64,000 nucleotides of DNA from Anaerovirgula multivorans (GCF_900188145.1 NZ_FZOJ01000004.1:228701-292700); one strand, 5' to 3'. Positions 50,636 through 60,158 are shown, counted from the stretch's first letter. Numbers and translations are program-made. The notes: a model not told the origin generated them from the letters alone.

Positions 50636-52744
50636 TTAATTACTTTTATGCTTATAAAAATCATTCAAACAATTACTTATTTCTAAATAAGCTTCATCCT
50701 TTAGATTTTCTCTCAACAATTCTACGAAATTGGGTTTATCAATAATCATTTTGCTAACTTCACTGATAACCTCAAGATGTGCTTGTTTGCTGTTTTCAGG
50801 AGCTATCATTACAACAACCAGGTTAATTGCCTCTTTTTTACCTCGACTGTTGAAATAGGAAAGAGGATTGGTTAACCTCACTGCCCCAAAATGCAATTCT
50901 TCAACACTAGCGCTTCTACAGTGGAGCAAGCTGAGACCTTTATCAGAAATTAGTGTTCCTCCCTTTTCCTCCCTAGATAGTAAATCCCTCTTTAACTTTT
51001 TTTGATTTATTTCTTCATTTACATTCCTACTACTGACAATATCAATCAATTCCTCAATACCATCAACCTTCAAGGTTTCAAGAAAGAAATTGTCCAATAC
51101 CTGTATAATCCCTTCGCTATAATTGTGGATTTGTAATAGTTTGTCTTTGAGTTTTAGGGTTTCTTTTTTCTTTTCCTTAGGTTTTGTCAAGATTTTTTTA
51201 ATCGTCTCATGAATATGCTCTTTATCCTCCTTTAACAATAGAGGATTTACTACAATTACAGGCATACTACTATTTTCAATAGAGATTGTAGAAATAATAA
51301 AATCAATTTCCTCCTGCTTTAACCAACTTTCCTCTAAGCGAATGGAGGATATCACGTCAACAACTTGAATATTGTCATATTCTCTTTCTATTCTAGTAGC
51401 CAATAGCTTTGAAGTTCCAATTCCACTAGGACAAGCGACTGCTACTCTATACCTTGGTTGAGGAATAATTTCCTTTTTTTCAATGACTGTTCCCAAATGC
51501 ATAGCAATGTAGGCTATTTCAGATTCTGGAAGCTTCATCCCTAAATAATCCTCCAGCACTTTGGCACACCTGCTGCTTATTTCTAATAAATAGGGATATA
51601 GGGTTTTAATCTCCTGCAGCAAAGGATTTCTAATATCCATTTTCATCTTTAATCTTTTTATAGCAGGTTCCAGGTGATTAACAAGCCCCATTAGCAGTTT
51701 TTCATTGTTCCCTATGAAGCTTCCAGTTTCTGCTTCAGCTATTTTGATCATCTCTCTTGCTAATTTAACAAGTTCAAAATTGCCAATAGCTGCTTTATCA
51801 TTTTTAGTAACATTTCCCCTGTTTTTCGACCCCATAAGATGCATGGTGATATAGCCTATTTCGTCCTCATGTATATCTATATTAAAGAAATCTGATATAT
51901 CGAAGGAAAGCTTTCTAGCAGTGATGAATTCTGGATTTTTACTAAGCTCCTGCAAAAATTCTTTATCCATTACTACTTTTTCGTTATTTTTAATTCTTTT
52001 GATTGCTAGGGCAAGATGAACAATAAGGCCAACATAGGCACTGTCCGCCAGCTTGTATCCCATCTCCTCTTCAGCCGCATATATCAGTTCTTCTAATTTT
52101 CTAATTGTCTCTTTGTCTATCAAATTCAAAAGTCTATTTCTTGTTTTTATCTCAATACTACCCAATACTTCAGGCGATTTCGTTATATTTTCTTGGACAA
52201 AATTTAAAAGTTGCTTCTCCTCTACATTTTCATAAATAAGATTTATGATAGCTCTTCTCTTGTGTTTTTCCCGTCCTTCAATGTAAACTCCAAGCCCTGG
52301 CTTTCTAATTAAATTAAGATTGTAGACGTTTACCCATTCCTCTAGCTTATCTAAATCATTACTAATGGTACCTTCAGATACATTTAAAATTTTGGTTAAA
52401 TAGTACAGCTTAATAGGCTGATTTGCTTGTAAAAGCTCACTTGCGATGATTGTCTGTCTTTCCAGAGGTGTGAAGGTTTTTATTGAATTGGCATGATCAA
52501 TTAACTCCATTAATTCTTCTCTTTTTTGTAATGAGCAACTTAAACGAATCCCAACACCTGTCTTTTTATCTAAATACACTCCCTCTGCTTCTAACCACTC
52601 ATCGATCCCCTCTAATTCTCTTAAAACTGTCCTTGAGCTGACGTCAACATCCTGTGCAATATTGGATATGGTAATATAATCATACTCACTGCAGAGTCTG
52701 TTTAATATCTCTTTTTTTCTTGTGGTCATTTTTATCTTCTTCAT
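50636..52744 (-). CDS. MtlR-type PRD transcriptional activator
   Basis: Regulator of 702 residues. Order: two N-terminal HTH domains (TTRKKEILNRLCSEYDYITISNIAQDVDVSSRTVLREL; ILNVSEGTISNDLDKLEEW), PRD1 (about 190-290) and PRD2 (about 300-400, YPYLLEISSRCAKVL) with conserved histidines (VGLIVHLALAI, GYITMHLMG, LVNHLEPAI, AYIAMHLGT), a IIB-Gat-like domain (VACPSGIGTSKLLATRI) and a C-terminal IIA-like domain (LLHCRSASVEELHFGAVRL). This is the MtlR layout, in which phosphorylation by HPr and EIIA/EIIB adjusts activity. It lies between the two PTS genes. AGGAGG precedes the ATG. Confidence 0.92.
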   Translation of the reverse strand: MKKIKMTTRKKEILNRLCSEYDYITISNIAQDVDVSSRTVLRELEGIDEWLEAEGVYLDKKTGVGIRLSCSLQKREELMELIDHANSIKTFTPLERQTIIASELLQANQPIKLYYLTKILNVSEGTISNDLDKLEEWVNVYNLNLIRKPGLGVYIEGREKHKRRAIINLIYENVEEKQLLNFVQENITKSPEVLGSIEIKTRNRLLNLIDKETIRKLEELIYAAEEEMGYKLADSAYVGLIVHLALAIKRIKNNEKVVMDKEFLQELSKNPEFITARKLSFDISDFFNIDIHEDEIGYITMHLMGSKNRGNVTKNDKAAIGNFELVKLAREMIKIAEAETGSFIGNNEKLLMGLVNHLEPAIKRLKMKMDIRNPLLQEIKTLYPYLLEISSRCAKVLEDYLGMKLPESEIAYIAMHLGTVIEKKEIIPQPRYRVAVACPSGIGTSKLLATRIEREYDNIQVVDVISSIRLEESWLKQEEIDFIISTISIENSSMPVIVVNPLLLKEDKEHIHETIKKILTKPKEKKKETLKLKDKLLQIHNYSEGIIQVLDNFFLETLKVDGIEELIDIVSSRNVNEEINQKKLKRDLLSREEKGGTLISDKGLSLLHCRSASVEELHFGAVRLTNPLSYFNSRGKKEAINLVVVMIAPENSKQAHLEVISEVSKMIIDKPNFVELLRENLKDEAYLEISNCLNDFYKHKSN

Positions 52745-52801
52745 AAAACTCCTCCTATAGCGGGTTCCTACACAGTGTTTAGATTGCTTGAGAATATATT
52801 T

Positions 52802-52839
52802 TGTGAGAACAGAGAAATTGTAGTCCCCCTGTTCTCACA
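52802..52839 (-). terminator. Hairpin between the IICB gene and mtlR
   Basis: TGTGAGAACAG (52802-52812) and CTGTTCTCACA (52829-52839) form a perfect 11-bp stem. Only AAAATATATT follows on the minus strand, so it may partially reduce read-through into mtlR. Confidence 0.5.
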
Positions 52840-52850
52840 TAAAGTAATGA

Positions 52851-54245
52851 TTAGGAAAGTCTATTAACTAGTTCATCAAATTCTGGACTGTTCATAAAAT
52901 TCTTAATAGAAATATGCTCCGCATTTGGTGCCTTTGTTCTTGCCCTATCAGTTAGGCTTTCATGAGTGATAACGATTGCACTATTTGAAGGTATTTCATC
53001 AATTGCACAGTTCACAACATTGATATTTAGTCCCGCCTTCTTTAGCTTATTTCTTAGGTTTGTGGCAGCCATAGCACTGGAGCCCATCCCAGCATCACAT
53101 GCAAATATGATCTTGCTAACCGCCAGCTTCGATTTCTTTCCCTTCAATTCCGCTGCCTTTTCCTTCGCTTCCATTAATTCATTTTCATCTAACTTGTTGT
53201 TGTTTCTTTTGATGAAGTAGGCTGCGATTAAAAAGCTCACTGCCGTTGATACAATTACTCCTGCCAAAACAGGAATATATCCTCCCCTTGGGGTCATTGC
53301 CATTAATGCAAATATACTTCCCGGTGAAGGTGTGGCCACTAAACCTGCTCCCAATGCACTAAAGGTTAAGATACCACTGGCTCCACCCGCTACAACCGCC
53401 AACAATAATATGGGGTTCATCAATACATAAGGGAAGTAGATTTCATGGATTCCCCCCAGGAAGTGGATAATAACTGCTCCCGGAGCTGATTGCTTCACCA
53501 TGCCCTTTGAGAATACCCAGTAGGCCAATAGTATTCCGAGTCCTGGGCCTGGGTTGGTTTCCAGCAGGAAAAAGAGTGATTTGCCTATTTCATTTACCTG
53601 CTGTATCCCCAATGGTCCCAATACTCCATGGTTCATAGCATTATTTAAAAATAGAATTTTACCTGGTTCGATGAATAGTGAGCTTAAGGGTAGTAAACCT
53701 GCATTAACGATCCCCTCTACTCCTGCCCTAAGTACATTGTTTAGTCCCAGTACGACAGGACCGATGGCTAAGTATGCCAGTAATGCTACGATGGTACCAA
53801 TAATTCCTACTGAAAAGTTGTTTACTAGCATTTCAAAACCTGCTGGGATTTTTCCTTCTACTGCTTCATCAAACTTTTTGATGGCATAGCCTCCTACGGG
53901 TCCCATGATCATAGCTCCGATAAACATCGGTATATCTGCACCAACGATCACTCCCATGGTTGCTACTGCACCTAGCACGCCGCCTCTTGTTTCTCCTACC
54001 ATTTTTCCTCCCGTATAACCAATAAGTAATGGCAGTAAATAGGTAATCATTGGACCAACCAATGCTGCTAAATTCTCATTTGGTCTCCAGCCTGTCGGAA
54101 TAAACAATGCTGTGATGATTCCCCAGGCGATAAAGGCCCCTATATTTGGCATTACCATTCCGCTTAAAAATCTTCCGAATTTCTGTATTGTCTCTTGGGT
54201 ATTACTCTGAGGCCTAGTTGCTGCTTTGGCACTTAGATTTGACAT
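52851..54245 (-). CDS. Mannitol-type PTS enzyme IICB
   Basis: 464 residues: the IIC membrane domain followed by IIB ([23 protein letters not shown], phospho-cysteine), with no IIA. It must borrow a IIA, plausibly that of the IICBA protein in the same operon. The IIC sequence is almost the same as that of IICBA (V/A and A/S changes around GIVNAGLLPLSSLF), whereas the IIB part after KLAVSK diverges strongly. First gene of the operon; a candidate MtlR operator stands upstream. Confidence 0.93.
   Translation of the reverse strand: MSNLSAKAATRPQSNTQETIQKFGRFLSGMVMPNIGAFIAWGIITALFIPTGWRPNENLAALVGPMITYLLPLLIGYTGGKMVGETRGGVLGAVATMGVIVGADIPMFIGAMIMGPVGGYAIKKFDEAVEGKIPAGFEMLVNNFSVGIIGTIVALLAYLAIGPVVLGLNNVLRAGVEGIVNAGLLPLSSLFIEPGKILFLNNAMNHGVLGPLGIQQVNEIGKSLFFLLETNPGPGLGILLAYWVFSKGMVKQSAPGAVIIHFLGGIHEIYFPYVLMNPILLLAVVAGGASGILTFSALGAGLVATPSPGSIFALMAMTPRGGYIPVLAGVIVSTAVSFLIAAYFIKRNNNKLDENELMEAKEKAAELKGKKSKLAVSKIIFACDAGMGSSAMAATNLRNKLKKAGLNINVVNCAIDEIPSNSAIVITHESLTDRARTKAPNAEHISIKNFMNSPEFDELVNRLS
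53152..54176. repeat. Near-identical IIC block, copy 2
   Basis: Partner of 49515-50539 in the same orientation. The two blocks are 2.6 kb apart with mtlR between, so recombination between them could delete or duplicate mtlR. Confidence 0.88.
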
Positions 54246-54367
54246 AAATATAATCCCCCTTTATTTAATCATGACATAATTAAATAGTGACATCTCTGCA
54301 GAAATGTTTTTAATTTTCTCACTATTTATTATATACTTATAAAATCAACCCTTCAATCAAAAGATAA

Positions 54368-54397
54368 TTGTCATAAGTCAATAAGTACTAGTGACAA
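54368..54397. promoter_or_regulatory. Candidate MtlR operator
   Basis: TTGTCA (54368-54373) and TGACAA (54392-54397) are perfect inverted half-sites separated by 18 nt, about 125 bp upstream of the IICB start. TTG-CA/TG-CAA half-sites are typical of MtlR boxes in Firmicutes. The rest of 54246-54541 is AT-rich without further signals, apart from the hairpin at 54451. Confidence 0.45.
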
Positions 54398-54450
54398 AAC
54401 TAAATATACTGCTAATAAGCTATCTATATGGATATCTCTTTCAAAATAAA

Positions 54451-54496
54451 AATTCCGTAGCAAATCAAGATTTCATCTTCATTCACTACGGGAATT
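54451..54496 (-). repeat. Dispersed terminator-like hairpin, copy 3
   Basis: ATTCCGTAG and CTACGGGAAT pair with one unpaired base; the inner AAATC-AA-GATTT hairpin is conserved. The minus strand continues AATTTTTATTTTG, a good U-tract. It lies 45 bp after nifV and probably ends the nif transcript. Confidence 0.75.
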
Positions 54497-54541
54497 TGGA
54501 ATCGACAAAAATATTAATATTTCTCTACTGCATCTGAAGAG

Positions 54542-55675
54542 TTAAAAAAAGCAGTATTTATTGTTTTTCAGTTGAATCCATTGCTGCAAAATCTCATTTA
54601 TATTTGGTTTTTTATCATAGGTATAAGCCTTATGGATCATTTCAAGAATTTCATTCGCTTGTTTTTTTGTTACTGTTACTCCCAGTTCCTGTAATCCATG
54701 AATAATGGCGGCCCTTCCAGAATATTTTCCCAACACGATTTTTCTTCGGCTTCCAATTTCTTCAGGAAAAAAAGTTTCATACACGATTGGATTTTTTAAT
54801 AATCCATCCACATGAATTCCTGATTCATGGGAAAATACACCGCTTCCTACAATAGGTTTACCCTCACTGATGGTTTTTCCTGAGGCTTCTTGTACCTTTT
54901 TAGACAATTCTATTAGTTTCTTTACCTCAAAAGGATGCTGTCTTTTCATTAAAAACTTCAATGCTATTACGATTTCCTCTAATGCAGTATTACCAGCCCG
55001 TTCTCCAAGTCCATTTACACTGCAGTTGATATATTTTGTTCCTGCTTCATAAGCACTTAAGCTATTGGCTGTTGCCATGCCAAAATCATTGTGTCCATGA
55101 AACTCTAGATCGTTCTCCACATTTTCTCTAATGCGCTTAATAATCTGATAGGTGGTAAAGGGAGTCAATATCCCTAGGGTATCTGCATATCGAAGACGAA
55201 CTGCCCCTGCCTTTAAAGCAGTTTGATAAATTTTAATTAGAAAATCTTCTTCTGCTCTGGAAGCATCCTCAGCTCCCACTGATACGATGCATCCTTTTTC
55301 AATCCCATAGGAAACCACCTTCTCTAGCTGTTGTATTACCCATCTTCGATCTTTTTTGAATTTATGAAAAATATGGATATCAGAAGAAGGTACAGCAATA
55401 TGAATATATTTTGCACCACAGTCCACCGATGCATCAATATCGATTTTATTCATGCGATTCCATGTCAGGATTTTAGCCTTACCCTTTCTAGCAATGATTT
55501 GAGCTATCGTTTCCTTTTCCTCTTTTCCCATCACAGGAATTCCAGCTTCGATATAGTCCACCCCTGCCTCATCAAGGATTTTTGCAATCTCTATCTTTTC
55601 ATTTCTAAGAAATACAACCTCTGGCGTCTGTTCCCCATCCCGTAGAGTTGTGTCCACAATATAAAAATCCTTCAT
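54542..55675 (-). CDS. nifV: Homocitrate synthase NifV
   Basis: Condenses acetyl-CoA and 2-oxoglutarate to homocitrate, the organic ligand of FeMo-cofactor. 377 residues from the ATG at 55675 (GGGAGGTG 5 nt upstream). DRE-TIM metallolyase motifs: DTTLRDGEQTPEVVF (catalytic Arg, metal Asp), LRYADTLGILTP, LEFHGHNDFGMATANSLSAYEAG (HxH metal site) and NGLGERAGNTALEE. SHESGIHVDGLLKNP in the C-terminal subdomain is normal. No regulatory LeuA domain is present, as expected for NifV. Last gene of the nif operon in this window. Confidence 0.95.
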   Translation of the reverse strand: MKDFYIVDTTLRDGEQTPEVVFLRNEKIEIAKILDEAGVDYIEAGIPVMGKEEKETIAQIIARKGKAKILTWNRMNKIDIDASVDCGAKYIHIAVPSSDIHIFHKFKKDRRWVIQQLEKVVSYGIEKGCIVSVGAEDASRAEEDFLIKIYQTALKAGAVRLRYADTLGILTPFTTYQIIKRIRENVENDLEFHGHNDFGMATANSLSAYEAGTKYINCSVNGLGERAGNTALEEIVIALKFLMKRQHPFEVKKLIELSKKVQEASGKTISEGKPIVGSGVFSHESGIHVDGLLKNPIVYETFFPEEIGSRRKIVLGKYSGRAAIIHGLQELGVTVTKKQANEILEMIHKAYTYDKKPNINEILQQWIQLKNNKYCFF

Positions 55676-55711
55676 GCTGGCACCTCCCAATTTTTCATAA
55701 AATCATCTATA

Positions 55712-56020
55712 TTATAACGCTAATCTAGAAACCATCTTTCCTTCCTCAATATGAGAGTCCATAATTTCTTCTACATCCTCTGGAGTTACACTTCCATACC
55801 AAACTCCTTCCGGATAGACCACCACAATAGGGCCTTTACTACAAATGCCAAAACATCCTGTATTGGTTACCATCACTTCTCCATCCAATTCACGCTCCTG
55901 AATCTCTTCAATAAAATTGTTTACAATTTCTACAGCTCCTTTTTGAAAACAGAAGCCTTTCTGTTCTCCATTAATTCTAGAGCTAGAACAGACAAAAATA
56001 TGATATTTAGGTTTATGCAC
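55712..56020 (-). CDS. Thioredoxin-fold [2Fe-2S] ferredoxin
   Basis: A 102-residue ferredoxin of the clostridial/Shethna-like type, homodimeric in known examples. The cluster cysteines are Cys11 (FVCSSS), Cys24 (GFCFQKG), Cys56 and Cys60 (TGCFGICSKGP). The end VVVYPEGVWYGSVTPEDVEEIMDSHIEEG is typical. In nif clusters such proteins are linked to nitrogenase electron transfer or protection. It lies between nifB and nifV with short gaps, so it is part of the operon. Confidence 0.93.
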   Translation of the reverse strand: MHKPKYHIFVCSSSRINGEQKGFCFQKGAVEIVNNFIEEIQERELDGEVMVTNTGCFGICSKGPIVVVYPEGVWYGSVTPEDVEEIMDSHIEEGKMVSRLAL

Positions 56021-56060
56021 TTACCTTCACATCCTTTCTCGTATTTATGAAACCAGTTCA

Positions 56061-57302
56061 CTATGAAGCACACTTTAATTGATTGACTGCCTTGAGAATT
56101 CCCTTCTCAATCTCTTCATACACCTCAATAATATGGATACTATTGGCTTCTAAATTTTTTCTAGGTACACTACCAATTCGCAGACAGAGGACAATATTGC
56201 AATCAGCAAGTACTTTCAACATTTTTTCTGTTTTCGTTTCTGTATCATTACAGCTATCGAAGCCTGTACAGTATTGATCTACAGAACGTTTCTCCAGGAA
56301 ACTCGCACCTTTAGAAGTATATTTATAGATCAAAAGCTCCTGTACGTGTCCAAAATGCTGATCAATTAGTCTGCCGGTTTTAGAGGCAACGGCAATGATA
56401 TATTCCTGTTGGATTTCTGGTATATCCAATCTATTACCACAGCTACCTTTTCTAAAATCTAAAGAAACATCCTCTGCTAAAATTCCAATAGCATCCGCCC
56501 TACACTGTCGACAATGATACATTTGCTTTAAATTGATAGAACATTTCTTTCTTAAGGCATTCAATTCACCATTGCTGATAAGCTTCATATTTTGAAATTT
56601 GCTGCCTTCAGCAGGAATCAATGGCATAATATTATTTATATAAACTCCATAATCTTTAATCTTCTTCACTACTGCTTCAAGGTGATGATCGTTCAACCCT
56701 TTAATCATAACCATATTCACCTTACAAACAATTCCCAATTCCTGCAGCATTTTTAAACCCAGTAGCTGCTTTGATATTAACAATGCACCTGCCTCTTCAT
56801 CTGTATAAATTTTATCTTTATAATAAACTTTACTATATATTTCCCCTGCAATTTTAGGATCAATAGCATTGATGGTAACCGTAACATGGGTAACCCCCAT
56901 CTTACTGATCTCTTCTGCATATTCCGGTAACATCAGTCCATTTGTTGAGAGACAAAAGGTCACATCTGGATCATAGGCTTTAATGAGTTCAATCGATTTT
57001 TTTGTCTCTTCAAAATTAGCCAAAGCATCTCCCGGTCCAGCAATTCCCACCACCATTAGATTGCTTAGCTTCGATTTCACCAGTTTATACTTCTCCAATG
57101 CCTCTTGTGGCTTTAACACTTCGCTGGTAACTCCCGGACGACTTTCATTTAAACAATCATATTTTCTATTACAATAGTTGCATTGGATGTTGCATTTCGG
57201 TGCAACAGGAATATGCATTCTAGCGTATTTATGGGCGGTATCACAGTAGCAGGGATGCTTCTCGGTTTTTTCCCTGACTTCAGTGGTCCAGTTTTCCTCC
57301 AT
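56061..57302 (-). CDS. nifB: FeMo-cofactor biosynthesis radical SAM protein NifB
   Basis: Builds NifB-co (the 8Fe-9S-C core). About 413 residues. HPCYCDTAHKYARMHIPVAPK leads into the radical SAM site CNIQCNYC (CxxxCxxC), with NRKYDC after it. GPGDALANFEET, FCLSTNGLMLPEY and IMPLIPAEGSKF are NifB motifs. The C-terminal 110 residues form a NifX-like domain (IAVASKTGRLIDQHFGHVQELLIY). The chosen ATG at 57302 is the second of two; the first (57305) sits too close to GGGAGG. No separate nifX gene is needed. Confidence 0.96.
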   Translation of the reverse strand: MEENWTTEVREKTEKHPCYCDTAHKYARMHIPVAPKCNIQCNYCNRKYDCLNESRPGVTSEVLKPQEALEKYKLVKSKLSNLMVVGIAGPGDALANFEETKKSIELIKAYDPDVTFCLSTNGLMLPEYAEEISKMGVTHVTVTINAIDPKIAGEIYSKVYYKDKIYTDEEAGALLISKQLLGLKMLQELGIVCKVNMVMIKGLNDHHLEAVVKKIKDYGVYINNIMPLIPAEGSKFQNMKLISNGELNALRKKCSINLKQMYHCRQCRADAIGILAEDVSLDFRKGSCGNRLDIPEIQQEYIIAVASKTGRLIDQHFGHVQELLIYKYTSKGASFLEKRSVDQYCTGFDSCNDTETKTEKMLKVLADCNIVLCLRIGSVPRKNLEANSIHIIEVYEEIEKGILKAVNQLKCAS

Positions 57303-57357
57303 CATGATCCCTCCCTTTCTAAAATATCCAAATCTTTTTTTCAATCTTCAAACATCT

Positions 57358-58719
57358 TTATTTATAATACTTTTGATACATATTTTCCCGATAATGACTA
57401 TATTTTTCTTCTAAAAGGGTATTGGTAATATCATCTAAGAACCTCATAGAACCTTCATAACCACAATAAAGCCTTCTTTGAGCTCCTACCCGGTCATGAA
57501 TAGGAAATCCCACCCGTACCAAAGGCACACCTTCTTTTTCTGTTATAAATTTTCCTTCAGAGGTTCCAATAAGGATGTTCACGCCCAGTGCCTTTACATA
57601 GGACTGTATTGTCTCCAGGTCAGTATCATCAATAACCATGCAGTTTTTCTCCATTTTTTCCAAAGCCGGTGCCAATAGTTCCTTGAGCTTTCCCGCCTTC
57701 GTTCCAGTTGAAATCAATAATGGCTGAATTCCATTTTCTAAACACAATTTGCTAACAGCATATACCATGTCTGGTTCGCCAAATATAGCGGCACGACCCT
57801 CTGCATTATATTTATGGGAATCAATCATACCATCCAGCATTCTACCTCGTTCTTCCTTCAGCTTATCCGACATTTCTTTCCCACTGATTTTTTGTAGAAT
57901 CTCTAGAAATTCATCTATATTATCCAGTCCAATAGGTAAGGAACAACGGTAAAGGGGGACTCCGAACTGTTCCTCTAAATATTTACCTGGAGAAAGATGG
58001 TCAGGAACCAGCATTCCCATTTCAACGGTTGCTGAGGCACCTGCCATTTTTCTAATTTCATGAATTTTTGTGCCTTCTGGCGATAGTTTTTGATAATTTG
58101 GGGTAAAGGGAGCATCCAAGGTTTTACTAATATCCGGTAGAATAGTATATTCTATCTCCAAAAGCTCCAGCATTTCTTTGATTTTTCTAACATCAGCCGG
58201 CGTTAAATTCCCTGCAATGATATTAATAGCATTTGTTGGCGTTGTATCTATTGCAATTTCTTCTAATATTTTTCTTAAAGTAAAATAAAATCCTTCATAG
58301 TTGGTACCGCCATAGCCTGGTGTTGCCACTGGAATAAACAATACATCTTCATAATCTGGTTCTTCTTCTTTAAACTCCATAATAATTCGTTGTAGATCTT
58401 CTCCAATGGTCTCAGCCAAACAGGTTGTAGAAATACCTATCATTTTAGGGTTATACAACCGAAGTGTATTTTTTAAACCCTTTTTTAAGTTTGCCCCTCC
58501 ACCATGTATGGTTTCTTTTTCGTTTAGAGAGGATGAAGCAATATCAATAGGTTCATTATAGTGACCTGCCATATGTCTTCGGATATAGGTGCTGCATCCC
58601 TGTGAACCATGAAGTAATACCATGGTGCTTTCAATTCCTTTAAAGGCAGTGGAGGCTCCCATTGGCATACAAGATTTACAGGGATTTACATTTAAATTGA
58701 CAAAATTTCTTTTTTTCAT
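57358..58719 (-). CDS. nifN: Nitrogenase cofactor scaffold subunit NifN
   Basis: Beta-type partner of NifE in the NifEN scaffold on which FeMo-co matures, 453 residues. NVNPCKSCMPMGASTAFKGI and LHGSQGCSTYIRRHM align with the NifK/NifN cluster region. IGISTTCLAETIGEDLQ follows. The C-terminal part (RVGFPIHDRVGAQRRLYCGYEGSMRFLDDI) is typical. The start overlaps the nifE stop by 4 bp, so the pair is translationally coupled. It is NifN rather than NifK because a complete nifK lies further upstream. Confidence 0.93.
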   Translation of the reverse strand: MKKRNFVNLNVNPCKSCMPMGASTAFKGIESTMVLLHGSQGCSTYIRRHMAGHYNEPIDIASSSLNEKETIHGGGANLKKGLKNTLRLYNPKMIGISTTCLAETIGEDLQRIIMEFKEEEPDYEDVLFIPVATPGYGGTNYEGFYFTLRKILEEIAIDTTPTNAINIIAGNLTPADVRKIKEMLELLEIEYTILPDISKTLDAPFTPNYQKLSPEGTKIHEIRKMAGASATVEMGMLVPDHLSPGKYLEEQFGVPLYRCSLPIGLDNIDEFLEILQKISGKEMSDKLKEERGRMLDGMIDSHKYNAEGRAAIFGEPDMVYAVSKLCLENGIQPLLISTGTKAGKLKELLAPALEKMEKNCMVIDDTDLETIQSYVKALGVNILIGTSEGKFITEKEGVPLVRVGFPIHDRVGAQRRLYCGYEGSMRFLDDITNTLLEEKYSHYRENMYQKYYK

Positions 58720-60083
58720 TTACATCTCCCCTGTTCTCTATTAATAATTCCCCACACAGGATTATTAATAGAAGCATGCACTTCCTTTGCAAAATGAATA
58801 GCTCCTTCAAAACCATTTAAGGGATGTTTCCGTTCATGGTTATGATCACAAAAAGCTACACCCAATTTATAGGCAAGGGGTCTTTCCTTCACTCCCCCTA
58901 CTAAAATATCCGCTCCTTTTTCCTTCATAAACTTCTCCAGTTCTGTAGGATTTGTATCGTCTAGAATCACAGTGCCCTCTGCTGCCAGTTCCCGAATGGT
59001 CTCATATTCCTCTTCTCTTCCTGTCTGGGTTCCCACCATAACAGTTTCCATGCCTAAATCACGAAATTGTTTGATTAGAGAAATCGCTTTAAATCCACCA
59101 CCAACATAGATGGCAGCTTTTTTCCCCTTCAGTTTTTCTCGATAATAATCTAAGGCTTTGTTGGTCTGTTTTAATTGGTCTTTAATCAATATTTCAGTTC
59201 TACGAATAACTTCTTGACTATCTAGCGCATAGGCTATTTTTCTAAGAGACCTCAGAGTATCCTCTAGACCATAGAAACTGATATTAATAAATGGAATTCC
59301 GTAACGTTTTTGCATTTGTTTTGCTAAATAAGTCATAGAGCCAGCACACTGGACAATGTTGAGTTTTGCCTGTGGCGCCTTTACAAGTTCTTTGTAGGAA
59401 GCATCTCCTGTTATTTTAGAAATCAAAGATACACCCATAGCGCGAAAATAAGATTGATTAATCCACATCTCCCCCGCAAGATTGAAATCGCCTAGGAAGT
59501 TGATACCCTCCAATTTTTCTTGAGATGCTTTATTTCCCATTAAGTCTAGAAGGGCATGGCAAGCAGCCTTATATCCTGCATTTTTATTGCCTGCAAATCC
59601 AGAGGATTGTATCGGAATAACACGAATATTATGCTTTTTTTCTGCTGCCTTAGCTATTGCTTCTAGATCATCTCCAATAACGCCTACTACGCAAGTAGAG
59701 TAGATAAATATTAATTTGGGATCATGCTGAGCTGCAATTTCATCAATAGCAGCTGCCAGTTTTTTTTCCCCTCCAAAAATAATATCTCGTTCCCTTAAGT
59801 CAGTAGAAAAGCTGTTACGATAGGTTTCCTCTCCACTACTCAAACTCCCTCGAATATCAAAGGTATAGCTGGCACATCCAATAGGTCCATGAACAATATG
59901 ATAAGCATCGGTAATTGGATTTAATACAACCCTTGCACCACAGTAAACACAAGCCCGTTGACTAACCGCCCCCGCTACACTATTTTGATCACAACTAATC
60001 TTTTGTCCTTTTTGATGCTTTGATTTTTCTACTATAGAATTTTTTCTTTCTTCTAATGCTCCTAAACACTTTTGAGCTTCCAT
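58716..60083 (-). CDS. nifE: Nitrogenase cofactor scaffold subunit NifE
   Basis: Alpha-type subunit of the NifEN scaffold, 455 residues from the ATG at 60083 (GGTGGAG 9 nt upstream; a TTG two codons earlier is too close). Cluster cysteines: Cys45 in RACVYCGARVVLNPITDA, Cys70 in HGPIGCASYTFDIRG, and Cys131 in YSTCVVGVIGDDLEAI. GGEKKLAAAIDEI and VGGGFKAISLIKQFRDLG are also family motifs. The NifD-type cofactor His is replaced, as in NifE (CDHNHERKHPLNGFEGAIHFA). Confidence 0.95.
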   Translation of the reverse strand: MEAQKCLGALEERKNSIVEKSKHQKGQKISCDQNSVAGAVSQRACVYCGARVVLNPITDAYHIVHGPIGCASYTFDIRGSLSSGEETYRNSFSTDLRERDIIFGGEKKLAAAIDEIAAQHDPKLIFIYSTCVVGVIGDDLEAIAKAAEKKHNIRVIPIQSSGFAGNKNAGYKAACHALLDLMGNKASQEKLEGINFLGDFNLAGEMWINQSYFRAMGVSLISKITGDASYKELVKAPQAKLNIVQCAGSMTYLAKQMQKRYGIPFINISFYGLEDTLRSLRKIAYALDSQEVIRRTEILIKDQLKQTNKALDYYREKLKGKKAAIYVGGGFKAISLIKQFRDLGMETVMVGTQTGREEEYETIRELAAEGTVILDDTNPTELEKFMKEKGADILVGGVKERPLAYKLGVAFCDHNHERKHPLNGFEGAIHFAKEVHASINNPVWGIINREQGRCK

Positions 60084-60158
60084 AAGCAATCACTCCACCT
60101 ATATGAGTGGAATGTGGTTAGAAACAACCATATTCCCTCTTCATCCATTTATTATTTA

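Noticed and set aside
49515..54176. Insertion sequence or composite transposon flanked by the ~1-kb direct repeats
   Set aside because: The repeats are coding parts of two PTS genes; there are no transposase genes or terminal inverted repeats.
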